Shown here one piece after another: positions 1 through 11,724 of a stretch of 64,000 bases of DNA. A program made the translations under genes and the position numbers. Each line of letters begins with the position of its first letter. Position 1 is the stretch's first letter. Source of the DNA: Silurus meridionalis (lineage: Eukaryota; Chordata; Actinopteri; Siluriformes; Siluridae). The stretch covers positions 10,168,501 to 10,232,500 of the forward strand of contig NC_060898.1 of NCBI RefSeq assembly GCF_014805685.1, written 5' to 3'. Below the pieces are notes generated by a model that saw nothing but the letters and a program-made list of their open reading frames with translations, was not told where the DNA came from and did not search any database.

Positions 1-745
1 TGCGAGTGTGCCCGCACGTGTGTGCATGTGTGTGTTTGCGCCTGCTGGACATATGCATTATTGTTAGGGGCAGAGCACTTGCCTTAATCTCCATTTCAGA
101 TGAGCTCTAAACATTCCTCAGCTATTTTTAGTCAATCCACATTTGCTAGTGATAGAATTAGTTATGCCAGATTATGAGCATGTAGTCTATCCCAAAAAGA
201 CACATTCATGTGCGACCTCAGGCTCAGATCTACTGTAAGAACTGTAACCTCATTATTTCAATCACCACAGGCAGCTTGGGCTAATAATCCTTACCACTTG
301 TGTTTTCAGAATAAAATAACAAATTACTGCTAAATGTAATATTTAGCCATGTGTGAAGAGATGTACTGTAACATGGAGGATGTATTGCAACTGAAAGTGA
401 TTTCACAACCGAATGTGAACATCATATAATTTCCTAAAAATATGACAAAACAATTAACAAGCTGTTAGGGAACGTGTAAATTTAATGATTATTAAGTTTG
501 TGTATGAAATTCGTTATATGATATAAACAAGAAACTGATTAACAATGATTTAATATAAATTCTAACATTGATTAAAGGATATGGGATTTTATACTTCCAG
601 TAGAGAGAAAATTAGAATGTGCATTTGTCGAAAAGACAACAATAAAAAATCTTCTTAGCTAACGTTAATATACGTATCTATCCATACATGCTTACATACA
701 CTCATAAATATCAATTCAGTGAATTGTTGAGTTTTGTGTGTGTAT

Positions 746-746
<1 letters not shown>

Positions 747-786
<40 letters not shown>
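747..786. repeat. (TG)n microsatellite
   Basis: About 20 near-perfect TG units. The short open frames crossing it on the minus strand are poly-HT artefacts. Confidence 0.95.
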
Positions 787-787
<1 letters not shown>

Positions 788-965
788 TGCGTTTCAGACT
801 TAATTTGAAATAATTTGCAATAGGCTTTAGATTTAGTTTTGTGTACTTCATGGGTGTTTGTTGGTGAAGGGCCCATCATTAAGAGGCAACATCAACAATG
901 TAATTTGTCAAGTTATCTATGTACTTGGAACTGAAGATACCAACATCCCCCAATACCCCCCCCAC

Positions 966-968
<3 letters not shown>

Positions 969-1013
<45 letters not shown>

Positions 1014-1022
1014 CTCTCTCTC

Positions 1023-1061
<39 letters not shown>

Positions 1062-1063
1062 AT
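969..1063. repeat. (CA)n followed by (TC)n compound microsatellite
   Basis: A CA run of about 21 units passes directly into a TC run with one interruption. Such CA/CT compounds are typical of fish genomes. The open frame across it encodes only HTHT then SLSL and is not a gene. Confidence 0.95.
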
Positions 1064-2109
1064 CTTTGCATGCAGTCTGCATGCAGTCTGTAGAATGATT
1101 AATTTTTAAAGTATGTTGTTGGTATCTGCAAATAAATAATTTTATAAGCATGACATTTGTAATGCGACACTGACATCTTCACCCCTTTAAAAAAAACACA
1201 AGCTAAAAAAAAACAAGCTTGTCAATAGAGCACTAGAGAAGTCAAATTATTTTTTTTTGCATTGTCCTCAAGTGTGCCCTCATCTGCACATTTTTTACTC
1301 GCCACATCAAAGGCCAGGATCTGACTTTGTTGATTTGGTTTTAAAATGAATAACGGTGACCTTGTCTAAATTAATAAGTCAGTGGTGAAATATGCTTTCA
1401 GCATTTAGAAAGGTTACACAAAGGTTAGCCTTCCAGTCCTTTGTCAATGGTTAGTTTTGTTGTGCATTTTAATCACTGAAATAGTACAAAAATAGTTAAA
1501 TCACCCCAAACATTGTCTAATCATATGCTGCATTAATTGCATGACTGTGAAGAAAGACATATTTGAGTGTATTTCTGCAACAGAGCAAAGTACTTAATAC
1601 TAAGGAATAGTTTCAGCCTCTTTAGAATATTGGTTCTACATTGTTGGTACAGTAGGACCTTCAGTGTGTTCTCTCAGACCTCTTTGTATTGTTGTGCTGA
1701 CTTCTTATACTCCCTTCTTCTCACTCTATAGCTATTGGAGTGGATCAGTCAAATTATCGAGTGGCAAAACTAATTCAGTGCCCTGGGGCCGGTGGAGCTG
1801 CCACTTCCCATCAACCCTGCCGCCAATCAGTGCCTGACTGTTTTCATTCGGGTCCTCTTGTTTCATTTATTATGGCTATTGGAGCTAATACTACCAGTGA
1901 AGGCCCAGCCAGCCCACCTGTCACTACTGTTTTTTCTATATTATTTAGTCTTTACTTGTAGTGCTTCAGCTGTATAGTCCTCAATTCTTATTCTATAATT
2001 TTCCCTCCGCTCCAATACCTCTTTGCTGTTCATGTGTAAGGTCAGATTTTGGAAAGAGAGCAAGGGGAAGAGAGAGATACGGGATGTCTTTTACTCAATG
2101 CCAGTGTCT

Positions 2110-3530
2110 CTAATCCATTCAACATCGCAGGTCTCACCACGGTCCTATAAACTTTCCCTTTCATTCTTGCAGATACCCTACTATCACAAATCACTCCTGT
2201 CACTCTTCTCCACCCACTCCACCCTGCCTGCACTCTTTTCTTTACTTCCCTAACACACTCTCCATTACTCTGCACTGTTGACCCCAGGTACCTGAACTCC
2301 TCCCCTTCACCACCTCTTCTCCCTGCAACCGCACCACTCCACTGCCCTCCCTCTCATTCGCACACATGTACTCTGTCTTACTCCTGCTGACTTTCATTCC
2401 CCTTCTCTCCAGCGTGTACCTCCACCTCTCCAGGCTCTTCTCAACCTGCTCACTACTCTCACCACAAATCACAATATCATCCGCAAACATCATAGTCCAG
2501 GGAGTCTCCTGTCTGCCCTTGTCCGTCAACCTGTCCATCACCACTGCAAACAGGAAAGGGCTAAGGGCCGATCCTTGATGCAGTCCAACCTTCACCTTGA
2601 ACCAGTCTGTCGTTCCTACTGCACATTTCACTGCTGTCACACTGTCCTCATACATGTCCTGCACCACCCTCACATACTTCTCTAACACACCTGAATTCCT
2701 CATACAATACCACAACTCCTCTCTTGGCACCCTGTCGTACGCTTTCTCTAAATCTGCAAATACACAATGCAATTCCTTCTGTCCTTCTCTATACTTCTCC
2801 ATCAACATTCTCAAAGCAAATAATGCGTCTGTGGTGCTGGCTCATCCTGGCTTCCACTACTCTTTCCCATAACTTCATGGTGTGACTGATCAACTTAATT
2901 CCCCTGTAGTTACTGCAGGTCTGTACATCTCCCTTATACTTAAAGATCAGTACCAGCACACTCCTTCTCCATTCATCAGGCATACTCTCACCTTCTAGAA
3001 TCTTGATAAACAATCTGGATAAAAACTTCACTGCCATCTCTCCTAAACATCTCCATGCTTCTACCGGTATGTCATCTGGTCCAACTGACTTTCCACTCTT
3101 CATCCTCTTAATTGCTGCTCTCACGTCCTCCTTACTAATCCTATCCACTTCCTGCTTCACAATCTCCACATCATCCAACCTTCTCTCTCTCTCATTTTCC
3201 TCGTTCATCAGCTGCTCAAAATACTCCCTCCATCTTCTCAACACACTCTCCTCACTAGTCAACACATTTCCATCTCCATCCTTTATTGCTCTAACTTGCA
3301 ACACATCCTTCCCAGCTCGGATCCCTCTGCCTGGCCAATCGGTACAAATCCTTTTCTCCTTCCTTAGTGTTCAACCTCTCATACAGCTCCTCGTATGCCT
3401 TTTCCTTGGCTTTCGCCACATCCCTCTTCACCTGCTGCCGCATCTCCTTGTACTCCTGCCTACTTTTCTCATCACTCTGTCGATCCCACTTCTGTTTTGT
3501 TAACCTCTTTTCCCTTATGCTCTCCTGCAC
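2110..3530 (-). pseudogene. LINE reverse transcriptase, frameshifted
   Basis: Three overlapping minus-strand frames cover a LINE reverse transcriptase. The upstream part (3304-2789) has the finger region with GKSVGPDDIPVEAW and SNYRGIKLISHTMKLWERV. The next (2814-2242) has motif A FADLEKAYDRV, motif B GLHQGSALSPFLF, the catalytic FADD in WTMMFADDIVI, and SRSKTEYM after it. The last (2275-2042) has the thumb-like GKVYRTVVRPAML block. The frame breaks near 2800 and 2260 mark it as a pseudogene. The catalytic aspartates themselves survive. Confidence 0.85.
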
Positions 3531-3904
3531 TTCCCCATTCCACCACCTCTTTGTCTTCCTTTCTATTCCCAGATGTCACACCAAGTACTTTTCTAGCTGC
3601 CTCCCTTATCACTCCTGCAGTAGTTTCCCAATAATTCAGCACCTCTTCACCACCACCGAGCCCCTGTCTAACCTCTTCCCTGAACCTCACTCTTCCTCCT
3701 TCAGTTTCCACCATCTAATTCTCCTTTCAGTCATTACTCTCCTCCTCTTCTTCTTCGCCTCCAAAACCATACTGCCGACAACCATCCGATGCTGTCTAGC
3801 TACGCTGTCCCCTGCCAACACTTTACAGTCTCCGATCTCCTTCAGGTTGCATCTCCTACATAGAACATAATCCACCAGTGTGCACCTTTCTCCACTCTTA
3901 TAGG

Positions 3905-4555
3905 TCACCCTATGATCTCCTTCTTCTTAAAATACGTATTCACCACTGCCATTTCCATCCTTTTAGCAAAATCTACCACCATCTGCCCTTCCACATTCAT
4001 CTCCTTAGGGCCATACCTACCCATCACCTCCTCATCACCTCTGTTCCCTTCACCTACATGTCCATTAAAGTCTGCCCCAATCACCAATCGTTCATTTCTA
4101 GGTACACCATCTACCACTTCATCTAATTCACTCCAGAATCTTTCCTTCTCCTCCATCTCACAGCCGACTTGTGGAGCATAGGCACTGATGACATTTATCA
4201 TCATCCCTTTAACGTCCAGCTTCACGTTCATCACCCTATCAGAAACCTCCACTACACTCTTACTATACTCTTCCTTCAGAATCACCCCTACACCATTTCT
4301 CTTTCCATCCACACCATAATAGAACAGTTTAAACCCACCTCCAATGTTCCTGGCTTTACTCCCTTTCCACTTGGTCTCCTGAACACACAACACATCTACC
4401 TTTCTCCTCTCCATCATATCAGCTACCTCTCTCCCTTTACCAGTCATAGTACAAACATTTAACGTACCAACCCTAACCTCTACTCTCCAGCACTTCTCCT
4501 TTTCTTGCCGTCTCTGTAGACGTCTTCCTCCTCTCCTTCTCCTCCTTCGGCCCAC
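3905..4555 (-). pseudogene. LINE endonuclease fragment (AP-endonuclease-like)
   Basis: A 216-residue open stretch begins with an arginine-rich leader and then gives an exonuclease/endonuclease/phosphatase fold start: GTLNVCTMTG, then LCVQETKWKG with the catalytic glutamate, then ISAYAPQVG, then GADFNGHVG with the active-site Asp/Asn pair. The fold continues in another frame at 3908-3687 (LVDYVLCRR). In the intact family this enzyme nicks target DNA for reverse transcription. Here it is separated by frameshifts from the reverse transcriptase and is not functional as read. Confidence 0.85.
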
Positions 4556-5149
4556 AGTAGCCCAATTTCTACGGTACCCTGTTGGCTAACGATACCTGTG
4601 GCGGTCGTTGTTAACCCGGGCCTCGACCGATCCGGTATGAAATTCTTAATCGTGATCCGCATATTTGATTTGGCACGTTTAAGTTGGATCCCCTTCATAA
4701 CGCAACCCTCCCCATTTATCCGGGCTTGGGACCAGCACTAAGAGTGCACTGGCTTGTGCCTCCCTAATGGCTGGGTTCAGCAGCCTATTGTCTTTGCTAT
4801 TTTGCTGTTGAGTATGTTATAGGGTATTAAAGGGGAGATGTGTGGTCTGTCTTTATCATTCTTTCTTGATTCTTGCTTTGAAGTATTAGGGAAAGCATGC
4901 AATAACCTGTATTAACAAGGCTCATTGCCATCAACTCCAGATATGTGATATTACAGGAACAATCACTGTACTTGATGTGCAATGTAAAGCTAGCTTATGA
5001 AACATTAATGTTATTTTACATGTACCAAACTTGCCTACTTGTAATTTTTTTTCTAATACACTGTGGTCATTTTCAGCCTAAATGAAGGATTTGTTCCATG
5101 TCCTTCTATTGTTTGTTCGTCTTTCATTTATTTTTCTTTAGTACTGCAA

Positions 5150-5290
5150 ATTATCCTGGTTGCATGGTAGTTGCATGGTAGGTCTGGAGCCTATTCCATG
5201 AACACTGGACACAAGGCAGAAGATTTTACCCTGGATGGGATGTCAGTCCATTATCACCATGACTGCACATAATCATATCCAGAGTCAATT
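5150..5290 (+). repeat. Short dispersed fish repeat fragment
   Basis: The words TCTGGAGCCTATTCC, then GAACACTGGACACAAGGC, then CCTGGATGGGATG, then CAGTCCAT match a widely dispersed teleost repeat tail that I recognise by its wording. Its class (SINE or LINE 3' end) is not clear from this fragment. Confidence 0.55.
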
Positions 5291-6431
5291 CAAAATACAA
5301 TCTGATCTGAAAGTATTGGAATACATTAAGTTTTGAGAAAAGTAGATAAAATGAGACAATAGATCTAACTGATATTTTTCTAGGATGTGTTAAATGTGGC
5401 ACCACAATATTTTTGGTGAGCAAATGCATAGGAACAGATCTTAAGGTAAAGAAAAGTAAATAAAACTTTTTAATTTTTTTATTTGTAACAACTTCTGGAA
5501 GCTGGGAACTTAACTTAAATCACTAAACTGTTGTATTCTTCTTTTGTGATGCTTTTCCAGCTTTTACTGCAGCTTCCTTTATACACATGCACATACAGTA
5601 GTCATGGGAAAAAGAAAGCATACATCATCACTAATTTATTTAAAACAAACGCATAACTTCAGGTGACACCAGAAAATAAAATATTTTAGTATGTGGGAAA
5701 AAATAAGTACATCCTATTATTGTATACCATTGAGAACCACTGGCTTGACAACATGATTAAAAATGGCTTGAATACATTTACATAGTTTAGGAGAAATCCT
5801 GGCACGTTGTTTTTTACATTTCTTCAGTTCATTGAATTCCATGAGAGGCAGTCATTTGTAGGAGTTTTTAAAGTTGTTAAACTTAAAAGGACAAATTAAA
5901 AATTAAGAGTTGAAGGTATGTATAAATGTCAGCATGTAGAATTGGCAAGGCATAGTAACAAATTGACATAAAAAAAAACATCTGGTGTGTCTTTCACACC
6001 GAAACAACGGTCGTAAGTTGTTTGTATTGATAATCTGTAATAAAATAACAGATGCTGTTTTAAAGGCTAGCTTTTTTAAAGGCTAAGGGTGATAATTATT
6101 TTTTTACTCTTATAGCTTTCTGCTTTTTAACAATTTTTTTATTATTTATGAATGATTTAATATCTCTGAAATATTTCTAAAAAAATCTTTGCCTTACAAA
6201 ATGTTTACATGTTAAATGTTACACGTTACATTTTAAAACTTTGTACATCAAAATTAATCCTTATAAGTAAGCACTTATTATTACACTTTGCGGCTGTTTG
6301 TGTGTCACACCCTGGAGTGGAAATTTTGTCTAAAACTGTGTAAACACAGTTCCAGTAATTAAAGAACACGATGCAAGGCACCTTGAGAAGTATTAGGGAA
6401 GGGGGTGGAAAGTGAGAAATGTGGTGTTTGT

Positions 6432-6433
<2 letters not shown>

Positions 6434-6484
<51 letters not shown>
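6434..6484. repeat. (GA)n microsatellite
   Basis: About 25 GA units. It yields poly-RE or poly-SL frames on the two strands that are not genes. Confidence 0.95.
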
Positions 6485-6487
<3 letters not shown>

Positions 6488-6848
6488 GGAAAAGTATGAG
6501 GAAGTAGAGAAAGAGTGGAGGAGTGAAGGAGAGACAGTGTGCGAAGGAGTTGGATGCAGCATGCAGGAAAGAGGAAAAGTGCTTTCCACTTACTTTCTGC
6601 CCAGTGAGCAGCGCCTCGTTACTCTTTGAACACTTGGCCCATTTATTTTTGCTAAGTTGTGAGATTCTGAGTCAGCCAAAGAGGACTCTAGTGGCTCTTT
6701 CTATGAAACATTAACGAGTTCCTGGGGTTAAAGGGATGCCTAGAAATCACCGCTGATTGCAATGGTGATTTTTTTTTTCTCTGTATGTGTGTGTCTCTCT
6801 GTGTGTGCATATGTGCATATTTAAATGAACATATTCCATACACACACA

Positions 6849-6851
<3 letters not shown>

Positions 6852-6920
<69 letters not shown>
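6852..6920. repeat. (TA)n microsatellite
   Basis: About 34 uninterrupted TA units preceded by a short CA run. Confidence 0.95.
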
Positions 6921-6927
<7 letters not shown>

Positions 6928-7914
6928 AAGCTGGGATATGTTTAATTTAAGAAATGTGTATAAAGTATATTTTACTAGAACAAGACACACACACACAACC
7001 TTGATGCAAGGTTATTAATCGACTGTCTCCTCCAACCCACCACTCAGAGCTCCTTTAAGGCCAATTTTGATGACACCTACAGATGATAACGCCTACAGAC
7101 CAAACACTAGAATTCACTCTCAATGTCTCAGCTTCATTCAGCCCACTCCACTCACAATTTCAGAGATTATTCAGTTCAGTTTCATTCCCAGTTTTGTTAC
7201 ATCCGCACAACAGTTCTGTTTTTCCTTCAACCTCTTATCTCTTCTTGAATAAATGGTTATTAAGGATCATATAGAAAATAGTGTATAATATAATATAATA
7301 TAATATAATATAAGTTGTAGAACATTTTAGATTCAGTATACCAGATCTGCTGTCTAATATCTCAAGTAATTGTAGTGTATTTGCAGTATAATACTGCCAG
7401 CTGTGTTTGTAAAAGATTACTACTGTAATCAACTACTGTTAAATACACTATAGTGCTGTCTACAGAAAAGGGAATACTGTTGTTATAACTGCTTTTCATA
7501 CTATACTTCTAGATTAAATGTTTTGTCTTTGAATTAAATCTTTACATCAAAGAGTAGAAAAAGGTTTGGGTCTTGTATTTCAAGTGAAGGGAAAATGTAA
7601 TATGCACCCAAAGACATTGTGCACAATTGTGACATTCAATTTTATGATTACAGTTTGGGAAAGAGCTATATAATAACAGCATACCTATACTCTATATCAC
7701 TATCTAGTTTCATTAAAAGTAATTATGGAGTGTGCTGCCTCGGCTAAAGCTTCACCCATAATCTACTCATCTGCTTTTTCCTTTCTTTACAATTAGATAT
7801 GAGGTGGTGTTGTGAGAATGACCTTGCACAAATGCTACATCTGTGTAAGATGACATGTACTATGTACTAAATATGCCTGATAAAACTATTGGCAGGTCAG
7901 TAGCATGATTGGGC

Positions 7915-8745
7915 ATAAAAATAAATAACTTAGAGAGGCAGAGTCTCTAAGAAGTAAACATGGCTAGAGGTTCACCAATCTGCAAAAACTGTGAAACAAT
8001 TTTAGACTGGTGTTCCTCAACATGAAATAGCAAAGATTTGAATATCCCCTCATCTACAGTACATATTATCAAAAGAAGATCAACAGTATTGACTTGACTT
8101 GAAAAATCTGTGTGCAAGGGACAAATGGATTAAACATAATTCTGTAATGGAAATCACTTCATGGGCTCAGAGCACACAGTTCACTGTGCCATCCAGAAAT
8201 GCAGGTTAAAGCTTGTGCAAATCATGCAAAGTAGAAGCCATATGTAAACTCCACCATCTTTTTTGGGCCAAAGCTACTGATGGTAATGGAGTGTTTAGGA
8301 AATAAACATCAATGCTGAAATTTATATACAGGTTTTAGAAGACATATTTTTCAGGGAAGGTCTTGCATAGTTCAGGAACATAGTGCTAAACTGCATCCTG
8401 CATCTATTCCAACAGCATGTCTTTAGTAGAAGTAAAAGAAGCGTCTGGGTTCTGAACTAGCCTTCCTGCAGTTCAGATCATTTACCATTTGAAAACATTT
8501 GGTGAAAAAAAAATATGAAAAAGCAGGCCCAGAACATTTGAGCAGTTATAATCCTGTCAGACATGAAAATGACAATATTCCTTTCCTAAAACTCCACCAA
8601 ATGGACTTTTATTAACCAGACATATACAGACTATTGTTAAGGGAAGAGGGGATTCTACACAGTGGTAAACCTGGCCCTGTCCCAACTTTTTTCGAGAGGC
8701 CCTGCTATGGCCATTAAATTCAAACCTATCTTATTTTTCCTTAAA
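7915..8745 (+). mobile_element. Degraded Tc1/mariner transposon, copy 1
   Basis: Despite many stops, the nucleotide wording follows a common fish Tc1 family. There is an N-terminal helix-turn-helix part around 7965-8080. Middle segments include CCATCCAGAAATGCAGGTTA and TTTTGGGCCAAAGCT. The 3' end has GAGGGGATTCTACACAGTGG then CTGGCCCTGTCCCAAC. The first catalytic region is deleted. No open frame longer than a few dozen codons remains, so it is a fossil. Confidence 0.75.
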
Positions 8746-8889
8746 GTTGTCAATTTCCCCATTTAAACATTTGATATGTTTACTATTAAAATAATTGTTC
8801 TTACATTATTTTTATAACTACATTTAACATTATATGGCAAACTAATGGCATTCTATCATCTGATTTATCTGGAGTTATCTGGAATAATT

Positions 8890-9673
8890 TTCAATTTATA
8901 GGTGTGCCTTGTCAAGAGTTAGTTTTTAACATTGCTTGCCTTTTCAATGTGCTTTAGACCATTGGTTGTCTTGTGCAGAGAAAAGGGTAAGTACAGAGTC
9001 AACAGCTTTAGTGCTACTACAGCTATTGTACAGATCTATATTATGACAAGAAACACTCATAATGTCATTCAATCGAAAAAAACTTTAAATGTTTGCCCAA
9101 GTGCAGTCACCAAAAACATTAAACACAATGATGAAACAAGCTCATGAGGACCATCCCAGGAAAACAAGACCAAGAGCTTCCTCTGCTGCAGATGATAAGA
9201 ATCTAAGAATTACCAGCCTTAGAAACTGCAGATAAATGCTTCTAGGAGTTCAAGTGGCAGACATATTTCAACAGACTGCATGAGTCAAGCCTTCCTGGTT
9301 AAAGTGTGGCAATGAAACCATTACTTCGAACAACAAGCAAAAGAGTCTAGCTTGGGCCAACAAACACAAGGAATGGACATTAGATCAAGACAATGACCCC
9401 AAACACACCTCTAGGTTATATTCAAGCTATTTGTCCAAGAAGGACAGTTATGGAGTGCTGCATCAAATGACCTGGTCTTCACAATCACCCGATCTAAATC
9501 CATTTGAAATTGCTTGCCATGAGTTAGACTGAAGTGTGAAGGAAAAGCAGAAACAAGCACTCAACACCTCTGGGAACTCCTCAAGAATATTTCTAAATAA
9601 TAGTTTTTGTCCTGTCTATACCATGCTACCAGAACACCTTTTCCACAAAATAACTAAGGCATTTAAAAAAAAA
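8890..9673 (+). mobile_element. Degraded Tc1/mariner transposon, copy 2
   Basis: A second, different Tc1 family. The region around 9130-9180 encodes HEDHPRKTRPRASSAAD-like residues (the linker after the DNA-binding domain). The region around 9385-9415 encodes QDNDPKHTS (second catalytic aspartate). The region around 9475-9510 encodes [10 protein letters not shown] (third catalytic region). An internal deletion removes the first catalytic block and stop codons are frequent. Its downstream end abuts the inverted repeat of copy 3, so one was inserted next to or within the other. Confidence 0.75.
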
Positions 9674-9714
9674 AAACATTATTTCACAGAAAACACACTG
9701 ATCAAAATTAGAGA
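9674..9714 (+). repeat. Terminal inverted repeat, left, Tc1 copy 3
   Basis: Contains CACACTGATCAAAATTAGAG. It is the reverse complement of 10857-10897, exact over 28 bases and about 95% overall. Confidence 0.85.
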
Positions 9715-9817
9715 ACAACAATGACTGTAGCATGGAAAAAGATTACAACAAAATTTTCTGAAAATTACAACAGTCAGCAATTAGTAGGAAGTGTACAGGC
9801 CTCTGCTCTGAATGACT

Positions 9818-10747
9818 TCAGCACATCTGCGGCCACAGGAGAGCACTAGTCTCTGGTGTGATTTTTGTCCACTCTTCTTTCAGTCTCCTCCACAGTTCGG
9901 TGACTGTAGTGGGTTTCTTGGCCATAACTTTGTCACTAAGGATTTTCCAGAGGTTCTCTCTTGGGTTCAGATCAGGACTCTGGGCAGGCCATGTCATTAT
10001 TTCAATGTTTTCAGTTTCAAGGAACTGCTTTACCCGTTTTGCTGTGTGACATGGAGCGTTGTCCTGCATGTGTTGTTGAAGAAGGTTCTGATAAACATTT
10101 GCATTCACTCTGCCATATAGCTGTATAAGAGGCCCAACTCCTGCTGCAGAAAACATGCCCCAAAACATGACACTTCCTCCTCCACTTTTCACTGACTTCT
10201 TTACACACTTTGGGTTCAGTCTTTTTCCAGTTTGTCGCCGAACATAATGTTTCTCATCGGACCCAAATAAATTAAACTTGCTTTCATCACTGAAGTGAAC
10301 TTTGGACCAGTTCTCCTCTGTCCACACAACATGCTCCTCAGCAAAGCTTAGTCTAGCCTTTTGATTCTTTCTGCTAATGAGAGGTTTGGTCACTGCAGAG
10401 TGGGCTTTCAGTCCAAATGCTCTTAAATGTTGAGCCACTGTATGACGAGACAGATCCTTACCCTGTTCAGCGCTGAACTGGTGGGCAAATCCAGCTGCAG
10501 TGTGGAAACGATTGCCCATTGAGATCCTCCGCAGTATCCTGTCCTCTCTTGAATTTGTCTTCCGTAGACGACCAGCCTTCTTGGTGGACTTGAATGAGTT
10601 TGTGATGTTGTAAAGATTCAATATTCTTGAAATCACAGATTTGGAACTACCAACTTGTCTTGCTATGGCTGATAGGGTCATCCCTTTGGCCTTCATCTGG
10701 ACAACCTGCTGCTGAAGGCTTTCAGTCACTTTAGAAAGGCCCACCAT
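9818..10747 (-). pseudogene. Tc1 transposase, internally deleted
   Basis: A 309-residue frame starting MVGLSKVTES. Residues 1-110 hold the paired-like helix-turn-helix DNA-binding region (LSAIARQVGSSKSVISRIL). Catalytic motifs follow: SDESKFNLFG (first Asp), MQDNAPCHTA (second Asp) and SPDLNPRENLW (third region, with Glu; the usual residue before it is Ile, here Arg). Family members are about 340 residues. Here about 16-18 residues are missing between QNLLQQH and MQDNAPCH, and the C-terminus ends abnormally at LLWPQMC. The enzyme of intact relatives cuts and pastes its own element at TA sites. The deletion lies next to the second catalytic aspartate, so activity is unlikely. Confidence 0.88.
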
Positions 10748-10856
10748 CTTGCAGAGTCAGTGAAACTGGAAGTTAGGCTGCCAGTTAAATAGGGGTTGAC
10801 AGATAATCAAGGAAATTAGCACCAGGTACCAGATTAACACCAATAACTGGGAGGTA

Positions 10857-10897
10857 TCTCTAATTTTGATCAGTGTGTTTTCTGCAAAATAATGTTT
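10857..10897 (-). repeat. Terminal inverted repeat, right, Tc1 copy 3
   Basis: Mirror of 9674-9714 and read-out point of the minus-strand transposase. Confidence 0.85.
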
Positions 10898-10904
10898 CTG
10901 TTTT

Positions 10905-11325
10905 CATTTCGAAACTGGACTACTGCAACTCTCTGCTGGCAGATCTTCCTCTGAATGCTATTTGTCCACTGCAGATTATCCAAAACGCAGCTGCACGACT
11001 TGTGTTCAATCTGCCCAAGTTCTCCCACACCACCCCACTTCACTGGCTTCCAGTAACTGCACGTATCAGATTTGTGCCTACAAAACCAAAAATGGACCAA
11101 CACTATCTTACCTCAGAGACTGAATCACACCTCGCACTGCACTACGCTGTTTAAGATTCTCCAGCACTGCTCAACTGGTACCACCTTCTTTTACAAGGCG
11201 AGGTAAGTAAACCCAAGGCTCTTCTCTGTTCTGGCATAGAGATGGTGGAATTAATTTCCCCTAAATGTCTGTACAGCGGAATCCCTGGCTTTAAGCGACG
11301 GTTGAAGACCTACCTTTTCAATTCA
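10905..11325 (+). mobile_element. L2/CR1-type LINE fragment (reverse transcriptase C-terminus)
   Basis: Encodes LDYCNSLLADLPLNA, then IQNAAARLVFNLPKFSHTT and HWLPVTARIRF, the typical end of a CR1/L2-like LINE reverse transcriptase, with frame damage. It is homologous to the better copy at 23255-24034. Homology stops abruptly inside the motif leading to KTYLF, where an unrelated repeat begins. Confidence 0.85.
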
Positions 11326-11705
11326 ATTCAATTCAATTCATTTTTATTTGTATAGGGCTTTTAACAATGAACATTGTCTCAAAGCAGCTTTACACAGATA
11401 ATGTGGTGATTTAAAGTGAATATATTCTTTATAAGTAAGTTTGTCCCTGATGAGCAAGCCAGTGGCGACTGTGGCAAGGAAGAAACCTAGAGAGGAACCA
11501 GACTCAACCCATCCTCATCTGGGTTGCACCGAATGTCCATTTATAGCAGATATACAATGTTGCGGTGTACAGTGATGGGGATCAGAAGCAAAAAGTAGTC
11601 CTGAGTCAGTGTAGCTGACATTAACTACAGTCCAAATCCATCCTCAAAGCGACCGTTCTTGGACGAAGTGGGAAGATACATGGCGGGGAGAGGGGCAGGA
11701 ACAAT
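11326..11705 (+). repeat. Dispersed teleost repeat inserted in the L2 fragment
   Basis: Begins with tandem CAATT pentamers. It then gives TTTTTATTTGTATAGGGCTT and AACATTGTCTCAAAGCAGCT, then text for a tract ending near 11705. A second copy of its first 130 bases lies at 62728-62850. This family is common in fish genomes. It splits the LINE, whose sequence resumes at about 11706. Confidence 0.7.
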
Positions 11706-11724
11706 CCTCTTCCTGAAACACTTA

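Larger units (their letters stand above)
1..2094. other. Non-coding DNA, no gene recognised
   Basis: AT-rich sequence with no supported gene. It contains two microsatellite blocks, listed separately. A somewhat GC-richer patch near 1740-1930 has short open frames, but they resemble no family I know and carry no clear splice signals. By position it is probably upstream intron of the dachshund-family gene, because the exons for the N-terminal half of that protein are not in the window. That placement is an inference. Confidence 0.5.
2095..4760 (-). mobile_element. RTE-like non-LTR retrotransposon (LINE), inactive, 3' end missing
   Basis: On the minus strand, fragments of one LINE polyprotein follow in order: a 5' leader near 4760-4560, an apurinic endonuclease at about 4555-3690, and a reverse transcriptase at about 3530-2110. 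Frames change several times, so it is dead. The endonuclease shows the start motif GTLNVCTMTG, the QET glutamate and the GADFNGHVG segment. The reverse transcriptase shows SNYRGIKLISHTMKLWERV, FADLEKAYDRV, the GLHQGSALSPFLF block and FADD. These are typical of RTE/BovB-type elements in fish. Homology stops near 2095, just after GLETLALSK, so the 3' terminus is lost although the 5' end looks present. A tiny fragment of the same family lies at 21186-21232, and another piece at 51168-51605. Confidence 0.88.
5291..7914. other. AT-rich non-coding DNA
   Basis: No gene is supported. The stretch holds a (GA)n tract, a long (TA)n tract and an ATAAT pentamer array near 7277-7313. The remainder is AT-rich unique-looking sequence. 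Confidence 0.5.
9674..10897 (-). mobile_element. Tc1-like transposon with inverted repeats, copy 3
   Basis: A compact element bounded by imperfect 41-bp inverted repeats (9674-9714 and 10857-10897). The inner 28 bases of each repeat are exact complements. Between them a minus-strand frame of 309 codons encodes most of a Tc1 transposase. An obvious TA target duplication is not seen at the outermost bases, so the true ends may lie inside the repeats as I drew them. It is the best-preserved transposase frame in the window. Confidence 0.85.

Noticed and set aside
858..1109. Open frame with HTHTHT/SLSLSL
   Set aside because: Translation of a CA/TC microsatellite; no start context or homology. The same applies to all VCVCV, HTHTH, YIYIY and RERE frames in the window.
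1740..1977. Two overlapping open frames in a GC-richer patch
   Set aside because: No domain, no supported splice sites and no DACH resemblance; kept only as non-coding note.
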